A stretch of 64,000 nucleotides of DNA, taken from assembly GCA_009911365.1 (NCBI GenBank), contig QXXF01000015.1, positions 1 through 64,000 of the forward strand. Direction: 5' to 3'. Within the stretch, counting starts at the first letter, position 1. Every line of letters starts with the position of its first letter. The position numbers and the translations under genes were made by a program. The DNA comes from Clostridiales bacterium. GTDB taxonomy: Bacteria; Bacillota; Clostridia; Peptostreptococcales; Anaerovoracaceae. Positions 25,693 through 34,956 of the stretch are shown here, one piece after another. The notes under the pieces were generated by a model. That model did not search any database. It was not told where the DNA came from and was given only the letters and a program-made list of their open reading frames with translations.

Positions 25693-27114
25693 TTATTTTA
25701 CGGTTTCTACTCGAATCAAATTGGTTTTTCCAGAGCTTTGAAGAGGCAGTCCGGCACTGATGACCACGGTGTCGCTTGTTTTCACCGCACCCATGTTTTT
25801 CGCGCCTTCCATTACGTGATCCAGCAAGGCATCTAATCGGTCCTCATAGTCGGTGCGCATGGGATACACGCCCCAGGAGAGGGACAGCTGATGAAAGGTC
25901 TTGTCCTGCGGCGTGGCGGCCACGATCGGAGGAAAAGGCCGGAATTTTGACATTTTTTCAGCCGTGTAGCCGGATGTGGTCACAGCGATGATGGCTTTGG
26001 CATGAAGGTCTTGGGCTGTGGTACAGGCAGCGTGGCTGATGGCGTTAGATTTATCCGTTTCATCCATTTGATAATCTAGGATTTTATAAGCGTTTACATC
26101 AAACGCGTCTTTTTCCGCTTGTTTGACGATTTCCGTCATATGCGCCACGGCTTGTACTGGGTACTGGCCCATAGCACTTTCTCCAGAGAGCATCACAGCG
26201 GAAGTGCCATCAAAGACAGCGTTAGCCACGTCTGTGATCTCCGCTCTCGTAGGAGTGGGGTTTGTGACCATGGATTCCAGCATCTGTGTGGCGGTGATGA
26301 CGATCTTTCCGGCTTGGCAGCATTCTTTGATGAACTTTTTCTGGATGCCGGGCAGCCTGGCAAAATCCACTTCCACGCCCATGTCTCCTCGAGCCACCAT
26401 GATGCCATCGGAGTGCTTCAAGATTTCCTGGAAATTATCGATACCTTCCAGATTTTCAATCTTGGAAATAATCTTGATCGCCTGCCCGCCGTTTTCCCGT
26501 AGAAAATCACGTAAATCAATGACATCTTGCGGGGTGCGCACAAAGGATGCGGCCACATAATCCACGTCATACGCGATGCCAAAGAGCAAGTCCTTTTTAT
26601 CAACTTCACTCAAATACTCCAAATCCAGATGGGTGTTCGGTACATTTACGCCTTTTCGGTCGCTGATTGTTCCGCCGCTGACCACCTGGCACAGGATGTC
26701 AGGGCCTTCTATCTGCTGCGCTTGTAGAGCCACTCGTCCATCGTCAATGAGTATGGAAGTGCCTGGCTTCACTTGAGAGGGAAGATCTTGGTAAGAGATG
26801 GAACAGATCTCTTGGTTTCCAGGAATTTGCCTGGCGGTCAGAGTAAAGATTTGACCGTCCTTCAGAAGCACGCTGCTGTTTTCAAAATCTCCAAGGCGGA
26901 TCTCAGGGCCCTTTGTGTCCAGGAGCACAGCGGCAGAGAGGCCTAAACCGTCTCGTACTTTGCGAAAGCACTGGATGGTTTCCGCATGTCCCGCATGGTC
27001 GCCATGAGAAAAGTTGAGCCGAGCCACGTTCATTCCGGCAAGGAGCATGTCTTTCAGCGTTTCTTCACTGTTGCTGGCAGGTCCCAGCGTACATACGATT
27101 TTCGTCTTTTTCAT
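25693..27114 (-). CDS. pyk: Pyruvate kinase
   Basis: A 473-residue glycolytic enzyme making pyruvate and ATP from phosphoenolpyruvate. The start MKKTKIVCTLGPAS, the metal/substrate motif IKIISKIENLEGIDN, MVARGDMGVEV and ATQMLESM are family hallmarks. It has normal length without the extra C-terminal PEP-utilizer domain of some Bacillota. ATG 27114 follows GGGGTG. Its first 50 bases overlap the end of mnmM in another frame, suggesting coupled translation. Confidence 0.95.
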   Translation of the reverse strand: MKKTKIVCTLGPASNSEETLKDMLLAGMNVARLNFSHGDHAGHAETIQCFRKVRDGLGLSAAVLLDTKGPEIRLGDFENSSVLLKDGQIFTLTARQIPGNQEICSISYQDLPSQVKPGTSILIDDGRVALQAQQIEGPDILCQVVSGGTISDRKGVNVPNTHLDLEYLSEVDKKDLLFGIAYDVDYVAASFVRTPQDVIDLRDFLRENGGQAIKIISKIENLEGIDNFQEILKHSDGIMVARGDMGVEVDFARLPGIQKKFIKECCQAGKIVITATQMLESMVTNPTPTRAEITDVANAVFDGTSAVMLSGESAMGQYPVQAVAHMTEIVKQAEKDAFDVNAYKILDYQMDETDKSNAISHAACTTAQDLHAKAIIAVTTSGYTAEKMSKFRPFPPIVAATPQDKTFHQLSLSWGVYPMRTDYEDRLDALLDHVMEGAKNMGAVKTSDTVVISAGLPLQSSGKTNLIRVETVK

Positions 27115-27688
27115 GTTCAACACCCCATTTCAATGTAATCAGTAATAGTTCAGGCGGATGATTCCGCTGATTCAGCATATTGATATAGGCCACATGGTAT
27201 TTCTTTTCATCCAGAGTTCGCGCAAAATCAAGGAGAGCCTGCTTTTCTTCAGCTCCGCCAGGATGGCCGCTGTACATGGTGACGCACAAGAGTCCATCTT
27301 TTCGCAGCAGTCTTAGCCCTTGAGAAACCGCAGCCAGTGTGGTTTCTTTTTTTGTGACAAGGGTCTTGGACGCAGAGGGCAGGTATCCTAGGTTAAAGAG
27401 GATCACCTTGACTTTTTCTGCGACATAGTCTGCCATGCGTGCGTGGCTGTCTTCGATCAACCGGATGTTTTCTGAATAAAGCCCTTCCCGGATCAAAGCG
27501 GCTTTTGTCTGTTCCATGGCCTTTTTCTGAATGTCAAAGGCATAAATGTTTCCCGCGCCCATCCTGGCTAAGGCAACAGTGTCGTTCCCATTTCCGCAGG
27601 TCGCGTCTATGACTGCGTCACCTGGAGAAAGGTATTGGGAGGCAAAGGCTAGGGCCAGCTGGGTAGTGCTTCGTATCAAGTTTTTCAT
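27065..27688 (-). CDS. mnmM: tRNA wobble-uridine methyltransferase MnmM (YtqB family)
   Basis: A 207-residue class I SAM methyltransferase: SAM-binding motif DATCGNGNDT, acidic residue after strand 2 (AFDIQKK), NLGYLP catalytic-region motif and MYSGHPGG. This is the YtqB/rRNA-methylase family, shown in Bacillus to be MnmM, which completes the mnm5s2U34 modification. The C-terminus extends about 15 residues past the family core and overlaps pyk by 50 bases. The mnmA gene at 53501 acts on the same uridine. Confidence 0.85.
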   Translation of the reverse strand: MKNLIRSTTQLALAFASQYLSPGDAVIDATCGNGNDTVALARMGAGNIYAFDIQKKAMEQTKAALIREGLYSENIRLIEDSHARMADYVAEKVKVILFNLGYLPSASKTLVTKKETTLAAVSQGLRLLRKDGLLCVTMYSGHPGGAEEKQALLDFARTLDEKKYHVAYINMLNQRNHPPELLLITLKWGVEHEKDENRMYAGTCQQQ

Positions 27689-27745
27689 AGTTATTTCCAA
27701 TCATAGCCTTTCGTATACCAAATCCATGGTAATTGCGGAAAATCG

Positions 27746-29089
27746 TTAGCCAATGCCATGATAGATCAAGCCCAAGACAAAGACAATGACGGTCAGAGGC
27801 ACATAGACATATTTCGCCGTGATGCCAAACCATGGGGACACCGGCTGCTTTCGTCCAAGCTCCAGCTCCGGGTGGATATTCCGGTAGCCAAAGACATAGT
27901 AAATAGAGATGGCTCCCAAAACCGCGCCAAAAGGCACGATGATGATGGTGATGAAATCCATCCAGTTTCCCACCCTGGCCTCTGGTTCCAGGAAAACGCC
28001 CACCAGCAGAGTCAAAGCCCCACAGAGCAGCACTGCGGTTTTTCGGTTCAGGTGCGATTTGTGCTGCGTACTTTCGATGACCGCTTCAAACATATTGATA
28101 AGAGAAGTGATCCCAGCGAAAAGCACGGATAAAAAGAATATGATGGAAAACACCTGTCCCAGCGGCATCTGGGCAAAAACTTTCGGCAAGGTTAAAAACA
28201 AAAGGGGCGGGCCGGACTTAGGGTCAATGCCAAAAGCAAAAACCGCAGGCATGATCACCAGAGATGACAAAAGGGCCGCAATAGTGTCAAATCCCGCTGT
28301 CTTTAAGGAAACGCCGGGGATATCCACATTTTTGCCTAGGTAGGCACCGTAAACGATCATGCCGGAGCCAGTGATGGACAAGGAAAAGAAAGCTTGGCCC
28401 ATGGCCATGACCCAGGTGTTGATATCCAGCAACTTGCTCCAGTCAGGAACAAAGAGAAACGCGTACCCAGAAGACGCACCGGGCAGAAAGCAAACGTAGA
28501 TGGCCAGCAGCAAAAATAAAAGAAAGAACAGAGGCATCAAGATTTTGCTGATGCTTTCGATTCGGTCAGTGACTCCCGTGCATAAAACAAGAGTCACGAT
28601 CGCCACTACGATAATATGCCAGGTCAGGCTGCCAAAGTTTCCAGTAATAGCAGAAAACACTTCCTGGGTATCAGCGGACATCAGGCTGCCAGTGACAGAG
28701 CCGCCGAAAAAGCGGAGCACCCAGCCCAAGATAATAGCGTAGCCGATGGCAATGCCCAGAGAGCCAAACAGTGGGATCCATCCTAGGACAGAGCCTAGGT
28801 TTTTCCGACTGTTCTCTGGGGAAGCACCCCGGGAATAGCAATAATGATAAGAGCCAAGAGTTCCGGTGCCAGCTCGCCGGCCGATGGCGAATTCCGCTGA
28901 AAGTCCTACCCAGCCGAAGAGAAAGATGAACAGCAGATAGGGAATCAAAAATGCGGCACCGCCATATTGCCCCAGTCTGTAAGGAAACATCCAGATGTTT
29001 CCCAGACCCACGGCAGAGCCAACACAAGCAATGACAAAACCCATTGCTGATGAAAATGTTCCGTTGTTGTGGGAGTTATGTTTTTCCAT
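27746..29089 (-). CDS. Sodium-dependent amino-acid symporter, NSS (SNF) family, copy 1
   Basis: A 447-residue inner-membrane transporter with 11-12 helices. The NSS signature is at the N-terminus: MGFVIACVGSAVGLGNIWMFPY, with the unwound TM1 glycines. ATG 29089 follows AAAGGAAG. Bacterial members import amino acids such as tryptophan, tyrosine or leucine with sodium. A second member lies at 34957. Substrate unknown. Confidence 0.9.
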   Translation of the reverse strand: MEKHNSHNNGTFSSAMGFVIACVGSAVGLGNIWMFPYRLGQYGGAAFLIPYLLFIFLFGWVGLSAEFAIGRRAGTGTLGSYHYCYSRGASPENSRKNLGSVLGWIPLFGSLGIAIGYAIILGWVLRFFGGSVTGSLMSADTQEVFSAITGNFGSLTWHIIVVAIVTLVLCTGVTDRIESISKILMPLFFLLFLLLAIYVCFLPGASSGYAFLFVPDWSKLLDINTWVMAMGQAFFSLSITGSGMIVYGAYLGKNVDIPGVSLKTAGFDTIAALLSSLVIMPAVFAFGIDPKSGPPLLFLTLPKVFAQMPLGQVFSIIFFLSVLFAGITSLINMFEAVIESTQHKSHLNRKTAVLLCGALTLLVGVFLEPEARVGNWMDFITIIIVPFGAVLGAISIYYVFGYRNIHPELELGRKQPVSPWFGITAKYVYVPLTVIVFVLGLIYHGIG

Positions 29090-29230
29090 AATAGTTTCTT
29101 CCTTTGAAATGTGATCCAAATGATAACCGATTTTATCATTATACTCTTAAGACCTTGGGAAAGCAACGATTATTCTGTTTCTTAACATTTTATAACAACT
29201 GATCATAGATCTGTCTTTTTCCTAGAACTA

Positions 29231-29239
29231 TGCTATACT
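29231..29239 (+). promoter_or_regulatory. Extended -10 promoter for the BceRS-like genes
   Basis: TGCTATACT gives a TATACT -10 box (29234-29239) with the upstream TG of an extended -10 element; no strong -35 is seen. It lies 98 bp before the response regulator. The rest of the gap 29090-29336 holds the divergent upstream region of the NSS gene. Confidence 0.5.
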
Positions 29240-29336
29240 GAAATAGAAAGAAGACTTTGGCGCTAGCCTTTTGATCCGCACTGCTCTGTATGTGGAACGA
29301 AACACGCGCCGCTGGCTGACAGAGGGAGAAATAATC

Positions 29337-30011
29337 ATGTATAAAGTGTTTATTGTGGAGGATGACAAAACCATATCCAATATTTTGGGGCAGCATTTAT
29401 CAAAGTGGGGATATGAGGTGAAACAGGCCCAGGATTTTCAGCATGTCCTGGAAGAATTCATTGCTTTTGACCCGCAGATCGTGCTGCTGGATATTGGGCT
29501 TCCTTATTTTAACGGGCATCACTGGTGCGGCGAGATCCGTGGCGTGTCAAAGGTTCCGATCATCTTTATTTCCTCAGCGGACGATAATATGAGCATTGTC
29601 ATGGCACTCAACATGGGCGGAGATGATTTTATCGCCAAGCCCTTTGATTTGAACGTAGTCACGGCAAAGGTCCAGGCCTTGCTGCGAAGGGCTTATTCCT
29701 TTAAGGAGCAGACAAACCTGTTAGAGCACAAAGGGGCGGTGCTCAATCTGAAAGACGCAACCTTAACCTACCAGGAGGAAAAGGTGGAACTGACGAAAAA
29801 CGAATATCGGATCTTGCAGATCTTGATGTCCAGGGTAGGTGAGATCGCCTCCAGAGATGATATCATACGAGCACTGTGGGAAGATGACAGCTTTGTGGAC
29901 GACAACACCCTGACTGTCAATATCGCCAGGCTCCGCAAAAAGCTGGAGGAAGTGGGCCTGAAAGACTATATCAAAACAAAGAAAGGGATCGGTTACGTGG
30001 TGGAATCATGA
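29337..30011 (+). CDS. BceR-like response regulator
   Basis: A 224-residue OmpR-family regulator: receiver (MYKVFIVEDDKTI, phospho-acceptor in VLLDIGLP, Lys in IAKPF) and winged-helix domain ending DYIKTKKGIGYVVES. It overlaps the kinase gene by ATGA. Together with that kinase's form it matches peptide-antibiotic-sensing BceRS/GraRS systems. The likely target is the palindrome at 32033-32068 upstream of the BceAB-like transporter. Confidence 0.88.
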   Translation: MYKVFIVEDDKTISNILGQHLSKWGYEVKQAQDFQHVLEEFIAFDPQIVLLDIGLPYFNGHHWCGEIRGVSKVPIIFISSADDNMSIVMALNMGGDDFIAKPFDLNVVTAKVQALLRRAYSFKEQTNLLEHKGAVLNLKDATLTYQEEKVELTKNEYRILQILMSRVGEIASRDDIIRALWEDDSFVDDNTLTVNIARLRKKLEEVGLKDYIKTKKGIGYVVES

Positions 30012-31012
30012 ACATGTTCTTTGATTATTTAAAATCTCATAAAAAGCTGATTTTGATCATTTTCGTTTGGGTGGTGATTTTTGCGCTTGTGCTTTTCCTC
30101 AGCAACGTGCCTGTGGATGCGGCGCTGTACGCTGGTTTGCTGTGCCTGATCGTAGGGATTGCGGCCGCTGCTTATGATTTTTATCATTTCTGTAGACAGT
30201 GCGGGGATCTGCGGCAGCTTTTAGAATCCATCGACGCACAGGTAGACCATTTGCCGGAGCCAAGAAATCAGATCCACGAGGCGTATACGGAGATCATAAA
30301 AGAACTTCACAGGCAAAAACGGGAGGTAGAGTCCCGGACTTATGTGGAAAAGAAAGAGCTGATGGATTATTTCACTTTGTGGGCCCATCAGATCAAAACG
30401 CCACTTTCCGCAATGAGCCTGATTTTACAGAACAAGGGTTCATGGGCAGGGGAAGAGGACAGAGAAATGGCTATGGAACTGTTCAATGTGGAGGAATATG
30501 TGAACACGGCCATGTCCTATGTCCGCGTCCAGGACATGGCTTCGGATCTGGTCTTTGAAAACGTTTCTTTGGATGATTTGATCCGCAGAACAGTGAAGAA
30601 ATACGCATCCATATTTATCAGAAAAAAGATCCGCATGGATTTTCAGGAGACCGGTTATCAGGTGGCGACAGATGAAAAATGGATGATGATGGTGCTGGAG
30701 CAGATCTTGTCAAACGCTCTCAAATACACAGAGGCAGGTGGGAGCATCTCTATCTATATGAAAGGAACCGATCTGATGATCCAGGACACAGGCATTGGGA
30801 TCCGGGCAGAGGATCTGCCTCGGATCTTTGAAAAAGGGTTCACTGGGGAAAACGGACGGCGGCATAGCCAATCCACGGGACAGGGGCTTTATCTGTGCCG
30901 GACCATCATGGATCGGTTGGGTCACGACATCAGGGTAGAATCCCAAGAAGGGGAAGGGACTACGGTGATTTTGGATCTGGAGCAGGAGGCGTTGTGCCCC
31001 GGGCCTTCATAG
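30008..31012 (+). CDS. BceS/GraS-like intramembrane-sensing histidine kinase
   Basis: A 334-residue kinase with two N-terminal helices (about 14-32 and 37-55) joined by only a few residues, then HisKA (LWAHQIKTPLSAMSL) and HATPase (SNALKYTEAGG, STGQGLYLCRTI) domains. The near absence of an outside sensor and the HQIKTP box are typical of kinases that sense through a BceAB-type transporter. The partner transporter begins 1.1 kb downstream after an intervening opposite-strand gene. Confidence 0.88.
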   Translation: MNMFFDYLKSHKKLILIIFVWVVIFALVLFLSNVPVDAALYAGLLCLIVGIAAAAYDFYHFCRQCGDLRQLLESIDAQVDHLPEPRNQIHEAYTEIIKELHRQKREVESRTYVEKKELMDYFTLWAHQIKTPLSAMSLILQNKGSWAGEEDREMAMELFNVEEYVNTAMSYVRVQDMASDLVFENVSLDDLIRRTVKKYASIFIRKKIRMDFQETGYQVATDEKWMMMVLEQILSNALKYTEAGGSISIYMKGTDLMIQDTGIGIRAEDLPRIFEKGFTGENGRRHSQSTGQGLYLCRTIMDRLGHDIRVESQEGEGTTVILDLEQEALCPGPS

Positions 31013-31035
31013 CGTTGGACTTATTGCGAGTTCTG

Positions 31036-31800
31036 CTAGATTTCCTTTATGTTCCTCAAATACTTTTTATGAATCCATCTTCCGTCACCAACGCAGCACC
31101 AGTTCCCGTAAGTGACATACACTTTCACTTTCGTTCCGCTTTTCAGACGGCCGACAACCTTAGAAGATACGGAATAAGATGCCCGTACCTTGGTTTTTAC
31201 TCTACGCTTTTTCACGTACATGGTCCGCACAGTAGGTTTTTTCTTGAATTTCAAACCCTGGGACATACGGATCCGAGTGGTGAAGTTTGGGTCCATGAAG
31301 AACAGCTTTTCCAGTTTCCTGTTGGAACCCGTGGTGGTGAGAACAAAAGCGCCTCTATTGTTTTTTATCCAGCCAGAGTCTTTGAATTTCCCGGTGCCCC
31401 AGGTCATATGAAGATGACGGCCAGTAACGTTCCCATCTGTGCCTTCCCGAAACATCTTGCTTTTGGCCCTGAACACATGCCCGACTTTCAATCCCTTCAG
31501 ATCCCCGTCAGACATGTGAGTGACACGTCCGCATACAAAATGAAAGCCAATAGGCGTGATGACTTTTTTGGTGGTTTGCAGCCACACGGTATTGGGCTTT
31601 TCAGGGATACCGCGGCCATAGATTTTCATGACCTTCAAATCAACTGAGGCGTACATCCAATCACTGCCGCGATCTGCGCCAGTTTCATCCACCGGATAAT
31701 CCGATGGCTTTCCTTCGCTGTATTTCGTATGGCTGTAAGAGCCATTATGATCTTGGGAAATGCCCATTGTTTTGAACGGATAAGTGAGATATTCAGCCAT
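31036..31800 (-). CDS. Phage-lysin-like M23-type peptidase with SH3b domain
   Basis: A 254-residue protein without a signal peptide. Residues 20-170 follow the phage M23-like endopeptidase plan (YPVDETGADRGSDWMYA, KVGHVF, GNVTGRHLHM with the HxH zinc motif). The last 60 residues form a bacterial SH3 domain (KKRRVKTKVRASYSVSSKV...DGRWIHKKYL) that would bind cell wall. It lies alone between the Bce-like kinase and transporter on the opposite strand. Likely a captured phage lysin or secreted-without-signal wall enzyme; the zinc site is only partly recognisable. Confidence 0.65.
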   Translation of the reverse strand: MAEYLTYPFKTMGISQDHNGSYSHTKYSEGKPSDYPVDETGADRGSDWMYASVDLKVMKIYGRGIPEKPNTVWLQTTKKVITPIGFHFVCGRVTHMSDGDLKGLKVGHVFRAKSKMFREGTDGNVTGRHLHMTWGTGKFKDSGWIKNNRGAFVLTTTGSNRKLEKLFFMDPNFTTRIRMSQGLKFKKKPTVRTMYVKKRRVKTKVRASYSVSSKVVGRLKSGTKVKVYVTYGNWCCVGDGRWIHKKYLRNIKEI

Positions 31801-32150
31801 ATGTTCCTCCTTAGACTTTATCGAGCTGCTTTATAATATTCTGATTTTCGCCATGTGGTTCTTTTTTCATCATTTTATATGTGATAATGGAACCATGATG
31901 TGAGAAGGGACCGCGGAACTGTTTTTCTGCGTTAGACTAATCCTGAAAAATGTTTTTCAAAATCCCATTCACCCCCCTAAAACAAGAGCATCAAAAAAAC
32001 AAAACCCTCGAAGACAAAACCGGAGATCAAACCTTACGCAAATGTAAGAAAAAAAGGGCAAATGTAAGCCCAATCTATGGCAGGCTCGGTGCCTGTTCTC
32101 TATAATAGAGACAGTTAATCAATGAAAGAAGGAAAGGAGAACCACGCAAT
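31801..32150. other. Gene-free region holding the transporter's control elements
   Basis: This 350-bp stretch separates the lysin-like gene from the divergent BceA-like gene. Its right third contains the operator and promoter described separately; the left part is AT-rich and shows nothing I can identify. Confidence 0.6.
32033..32106 (+). promoter_or_regulatory. BceR-type operator and promoter of the transporter genes
   Basis: CTTAC (32033-32037), six bases, then GTAAG (32044-32048) form a dyad. GCAAATGTAAG occurs at 32038-32048 and again at 32058-32068, exactly 20 bp apart. A perfect TATAAT lies at 32101-32106 with a poor -35 (TGGCAG, 32078-32083), as expected for an activated promoter. BceR-type regulators bind similar TTAC-GTAA dyads upstream of their transporter genes. 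Confidence 0.65.
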
Positions 32151-32918
32151 ATGCTTTTACTAGACGTAAAAAATATTGAAAAGATTTACACTACAAGATT
32201 CGGAGGGCAAAAAGTTCAGGCACTGAAAGATGTTAGTTTTACCGTGAATCAGGGAGAATATATTTCCATCATGGGGGAATCCGGTTCTGGTAAAACAACG
32301 TTGCTCAATATCCTGGCGGCACTAGACAAACCGACAAGGGGAGAAGTCTTGCTGGAAGGAAAGAGCATCGTTTCCATCAAGGAAAAGGACATTGCGGCAT
32401 TTCGGAGAAACAATCTGGGCTTCGTGTTTCAGGACTTTAACCTGCTAGATACCTTTTCTGCGGAAGACAATATTTATTTGCCATTGGTACTAGCGAGAGT
32501 CCATCACAAAGAAATGGAAGAAAAGCTGCGTCCTATCGCGGAAAAACTGGGGATTAGCGATATTTTGAAAAAGTATCCTTATGAGATTTCCGGCGGTCAG
32601 AAACAAAGGGTGGCCGTGGCTAGAGCACTGATCACAGGCCCAAAGCTGATTCTGGCAGACGAACCAACAGGTGCGCTGGATTCTAAATCATCAGAACAGC
32701 TACTGAACCAGTTTTCACAGCTCAACAGGGAAGGGCAGACCATCCTCATGGTGACCCACAGCATTCAGGCTGCGAGCAAAGCGGGAAGAGTGCTTTTTAT
32801 CAAAGACGGTCAAGTGTTCCACCAGATCTACAGAGGGGATATGTCAGGGGATCAGATGTACCAGAAAATATCGACAGCCCTTACTGCTCTGTCAACAGGA
32901 GGTGGCAGCCGTGAATAA
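32151..32918 (+). CDS. BceA-like ABC transporter ATPase
   Basis: A 255-residue ATPase of the MacB/LolD/BceA type: Walker A GESGSGKTT, Q-loop FQDFNLLDTFSAEDN, signature ISGGQKQRVA, Walker B LILADEPTGALD. FQDFNLLDTF is characteristic of peptide-antibiotic detoxification ATPases. It overlaps the permease start by 8 bases. With that permease it should remove or release cell-wall-targeting peptides such as bacitracin or lantibiotics. Confidence 0.9.
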   Translation: MLLLDVKNIEKIYTTRFGGQKVQALKDVSFTVNQGEYISIMGESGSGKTTLLNILAALDKPTRGEVLLEGKSIVSIKEKDIAAFRRNNLGFVFQDFNLLDTFSAEDNIYLPLVLARVHHKEMEEKLRPIAEKLGISDILKKYPYEISGGQKQRVAVARALITGPKLILADEPTGALDSKSSEQLLNQFSQLNREGQTILMVTHSIQAASKAGRVLFIKDGQVFHQIYRGDMSGDQMYQKISTALTALSTGGGSRE

Positions 32919-34866
32919 GTCGTTTTATGGCAGCTTGGCGATGAACAATATCAAGAAGAATGCTAGAAATTACGTGCCCTATATGCTCACATGCATGCTC
33001 AGTGTGATGATTTTTTACATCATGCTTTCCATTGTCTATAATCCGGATGTGACCAAAATGTTGGGCGGCGCTACACTTCGAAGCTTGCTAGGATTTGGCG
33101 TGGGCGTTATCGGATTTTTTTCTGCCATATTCCTGTTTTATACCAACTCGTTTTTGATCAAACAGAGAAAACGGGAACTGGCCCTGTACAATATTTTAGG
33201 CATGGCAAAACGCCATGTGGGAAAAGTTTTCTTTTTAGAAACGCTTATGACTTCGGCGGTTTCCCTGATCACAGGGCTGTTGGGCGGGTTCATATTAGGA
33301 AAGCTGGTGTTTCTGCTGTTGCTGAAACTGATGGACGTGGAGATCCCTATGGAATATCAGTTCTCCCTGGATGCCACGATCATGACAGCCATGGTTTACG
33401 GAGCGATCTTTATGGCGGTGCTTCTATGCAACCTGGGAAGAATCAGCCTGTCAAACCCTATGGAACTGCTGGCGGGAAGCCGCCAAGGCGAAAAGGAACC
33501 GAAGACCAAATGGGTGCTGGCGTTCCTGGGATTGATCACCACGGGAATCGGTTATTACATGGCCATCACAGTGACATCGCCGCTGAAAGCCTTATTTGTG
33601 TTTTTCATCGCAGTCTTGCTGGTGATCGTAGGCACGTATCTGCTCTTTATCGCAGGGAGCATCGCGCTTTTGAAATTGCTGCGCAAGAATAAAGCTTTTT
33701 ATTACAAGACAGAGCATTTTACCTCTATTTCAGGTATGCTTTACCGGATGAAGAGAAACGCTGCGGGTCTTGCCAGCATCTGCATCCTTAGCACTATGGT
33801 TTTGGTGACGGTTTCCACCACGGTTTCTCTGCAAGTAGGCGTAGAAGATGTGATCGACCGTAACATGCCCAACAGCCTGCAGATCACAAGTTATCGGGAA
33901 ATGAGCAGAGATGAACAAGACGCTCTGGTAGAGCAGGTGAGCGGTGTGTTGGAAAAAAAGCAAGTTTCCATGGAATATATGAGGCATTATGCTTATGTTT
34001 CTGCCTCTGGTTACAGAGATGGGAACCGATTGGTGCCGGACGTGTCCTTCATGAACAATGTGATGATGCAGATGTATGTGATCCCTCTGACAGAAAGTTC
34101 AATGAGGACATCCTATGGTTCTTTGCGTCCAGATGAAGTGATTATCGGTGGTGACCAAAAGGTGGAAACAGATGCGATCATGATTGGAAATCTGGAATTC
34201 AAAGTGAAAGACGGCAGCTCTGATTTCGTGGGAGCCCCAGACACAGGCTCCATGGCAGATGCGTATTATGTGCTGGTGGCGGACAAAAATGTCGCAGACA
34301 AAATCACGCAGGAAATAGGAAGAGAATACTGTAGTCAACGCTTTTTCATAGGCGTGGACATTGATGAAGATTCCTGGGATCAGACCCAGGTTGCCATCAA
34401 GGAACTAAAAGCCAACTTGAAGGGCGAGGGCGGGATGCGGATCGAGGATCGGCCAAGCCTGTCCGCTGATTTTCATTCCATCTATGGCGGACTGCTGTTC
34501 ATTGGCATTTTCCTGGGACTGCTGTTCCTGATGATGACTGTGCTGATCATTTATTATAAACAGATCACAGAAGGGTATGAAGACAGCGAACGCTACAAGA
34601 TCATGCAAAAGGTTGGAATGAGCCTGAGCGAAGTGAAGCGCTCCATTAGGAGTCAGATTCTAATCGTCTTTTTTCTGCCTCTGATCGTAGCCGTGTTCCA
34701 TGTGGCGGCAGCTTTTAACATGATGAGCAAGTTGCTGATCGCTTTGCAGATCCCGACTGTTTCCCTGTTTGTGATTTCCACCATAGGTACGCTCTTAGCG
34801 TTCGTGGTAATTTATGTGGCTGTGTACAGTACCACGGCCAGAGAGTATTATAAATTGGTAAAATGA
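32911..34866 (+). CDS. BceB-like ABC transporter permease
   Basis: A 651-residue permease with ten predicted helices and one large outside domain of about 200 residues (roughly 310-515) between helices 7 and 8, the diagnostic BceB layout. GTG 32911 was chosen because AGGAGG lies 8 bases upstream; GTG 32902 overlaps that site. The outer domain is thought to bind the peptide and signal to the BceS-type kinase at 30008. Confidence 0.9.
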   Translation: MNKSFYGSLAMNNIKKNARNYVPYMLTCMLSVMIFYIMLSIVYNPDVTKMLGGATLRSLLGFGVGVIGFFSAIFLFYTNSFLIKQRKRELALYNILGMAKRHVGKVFFLETLMTSAVSLITGLLGGFILGKLVFLLLLKLMDVEIPMEYQFSLDATIMTAMVYGAIFMAVLLCNLGRISLSNPMELLAGSRQGEKEPKTKWVLAFLGLITTGIGYYMAITVTSPLKALFVFFIAVLLVIVGTYLLFIAGSIALLKLLRKNKAFYYKTEHFTSISGMLYRMKRNAAGLASICILSTMVLVTVSTTVSLQVGVEDVIDRNMPNSLQITSYREMSRDEQDALVEQVSGVLEKKQVSMEYMRHYAYVSASGYRDGNRLVPDVSFMNNVMMQMYVIPLTESSMRTSYGSLRPDEVIIGGDQKVETDAIMIGNLEFKVKDGSSDFVGAPDTGSMADAYYVLVADKNVADKITQEIGREYCSQRFFIGVDIDEDSWDQTQVAIKELKANLKGEGGMRIEDRPSLSADFHSIYGGLLFIGIFLGLLFLMMTVLIIYYKQITEGYEDSERYKIMQKVGMSLSEVKRSIRSQILIVFFLPLIVAVFHVAAAFNMMSKLLIALQIPTVSLFVISTIGTLLAFVVIYVAVYSTTAREYYKLVK

Positions 34867-34898
34867 TGAATATTATGAAGAAAAGCTGATATTTTCAG

Positions 34899-34927
34899 TT
34901 GTGGCTGTCCCGATTTTATCGTATACT
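34899..34927 (+). promoter_or_regulatory. Promoter of the second NSS transporter
   Basis: TTGTGG (34899-34904), a 17-bp spacer and TATACT (34922-34927). Transcription would begin near 34934, supporting translation from 34957 and not from the ATG at 34936. Confidence 0.65.
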
Positions 34928-34956
34928 GGTAGGGTATGAAAAAGGAGACAGTCAGA

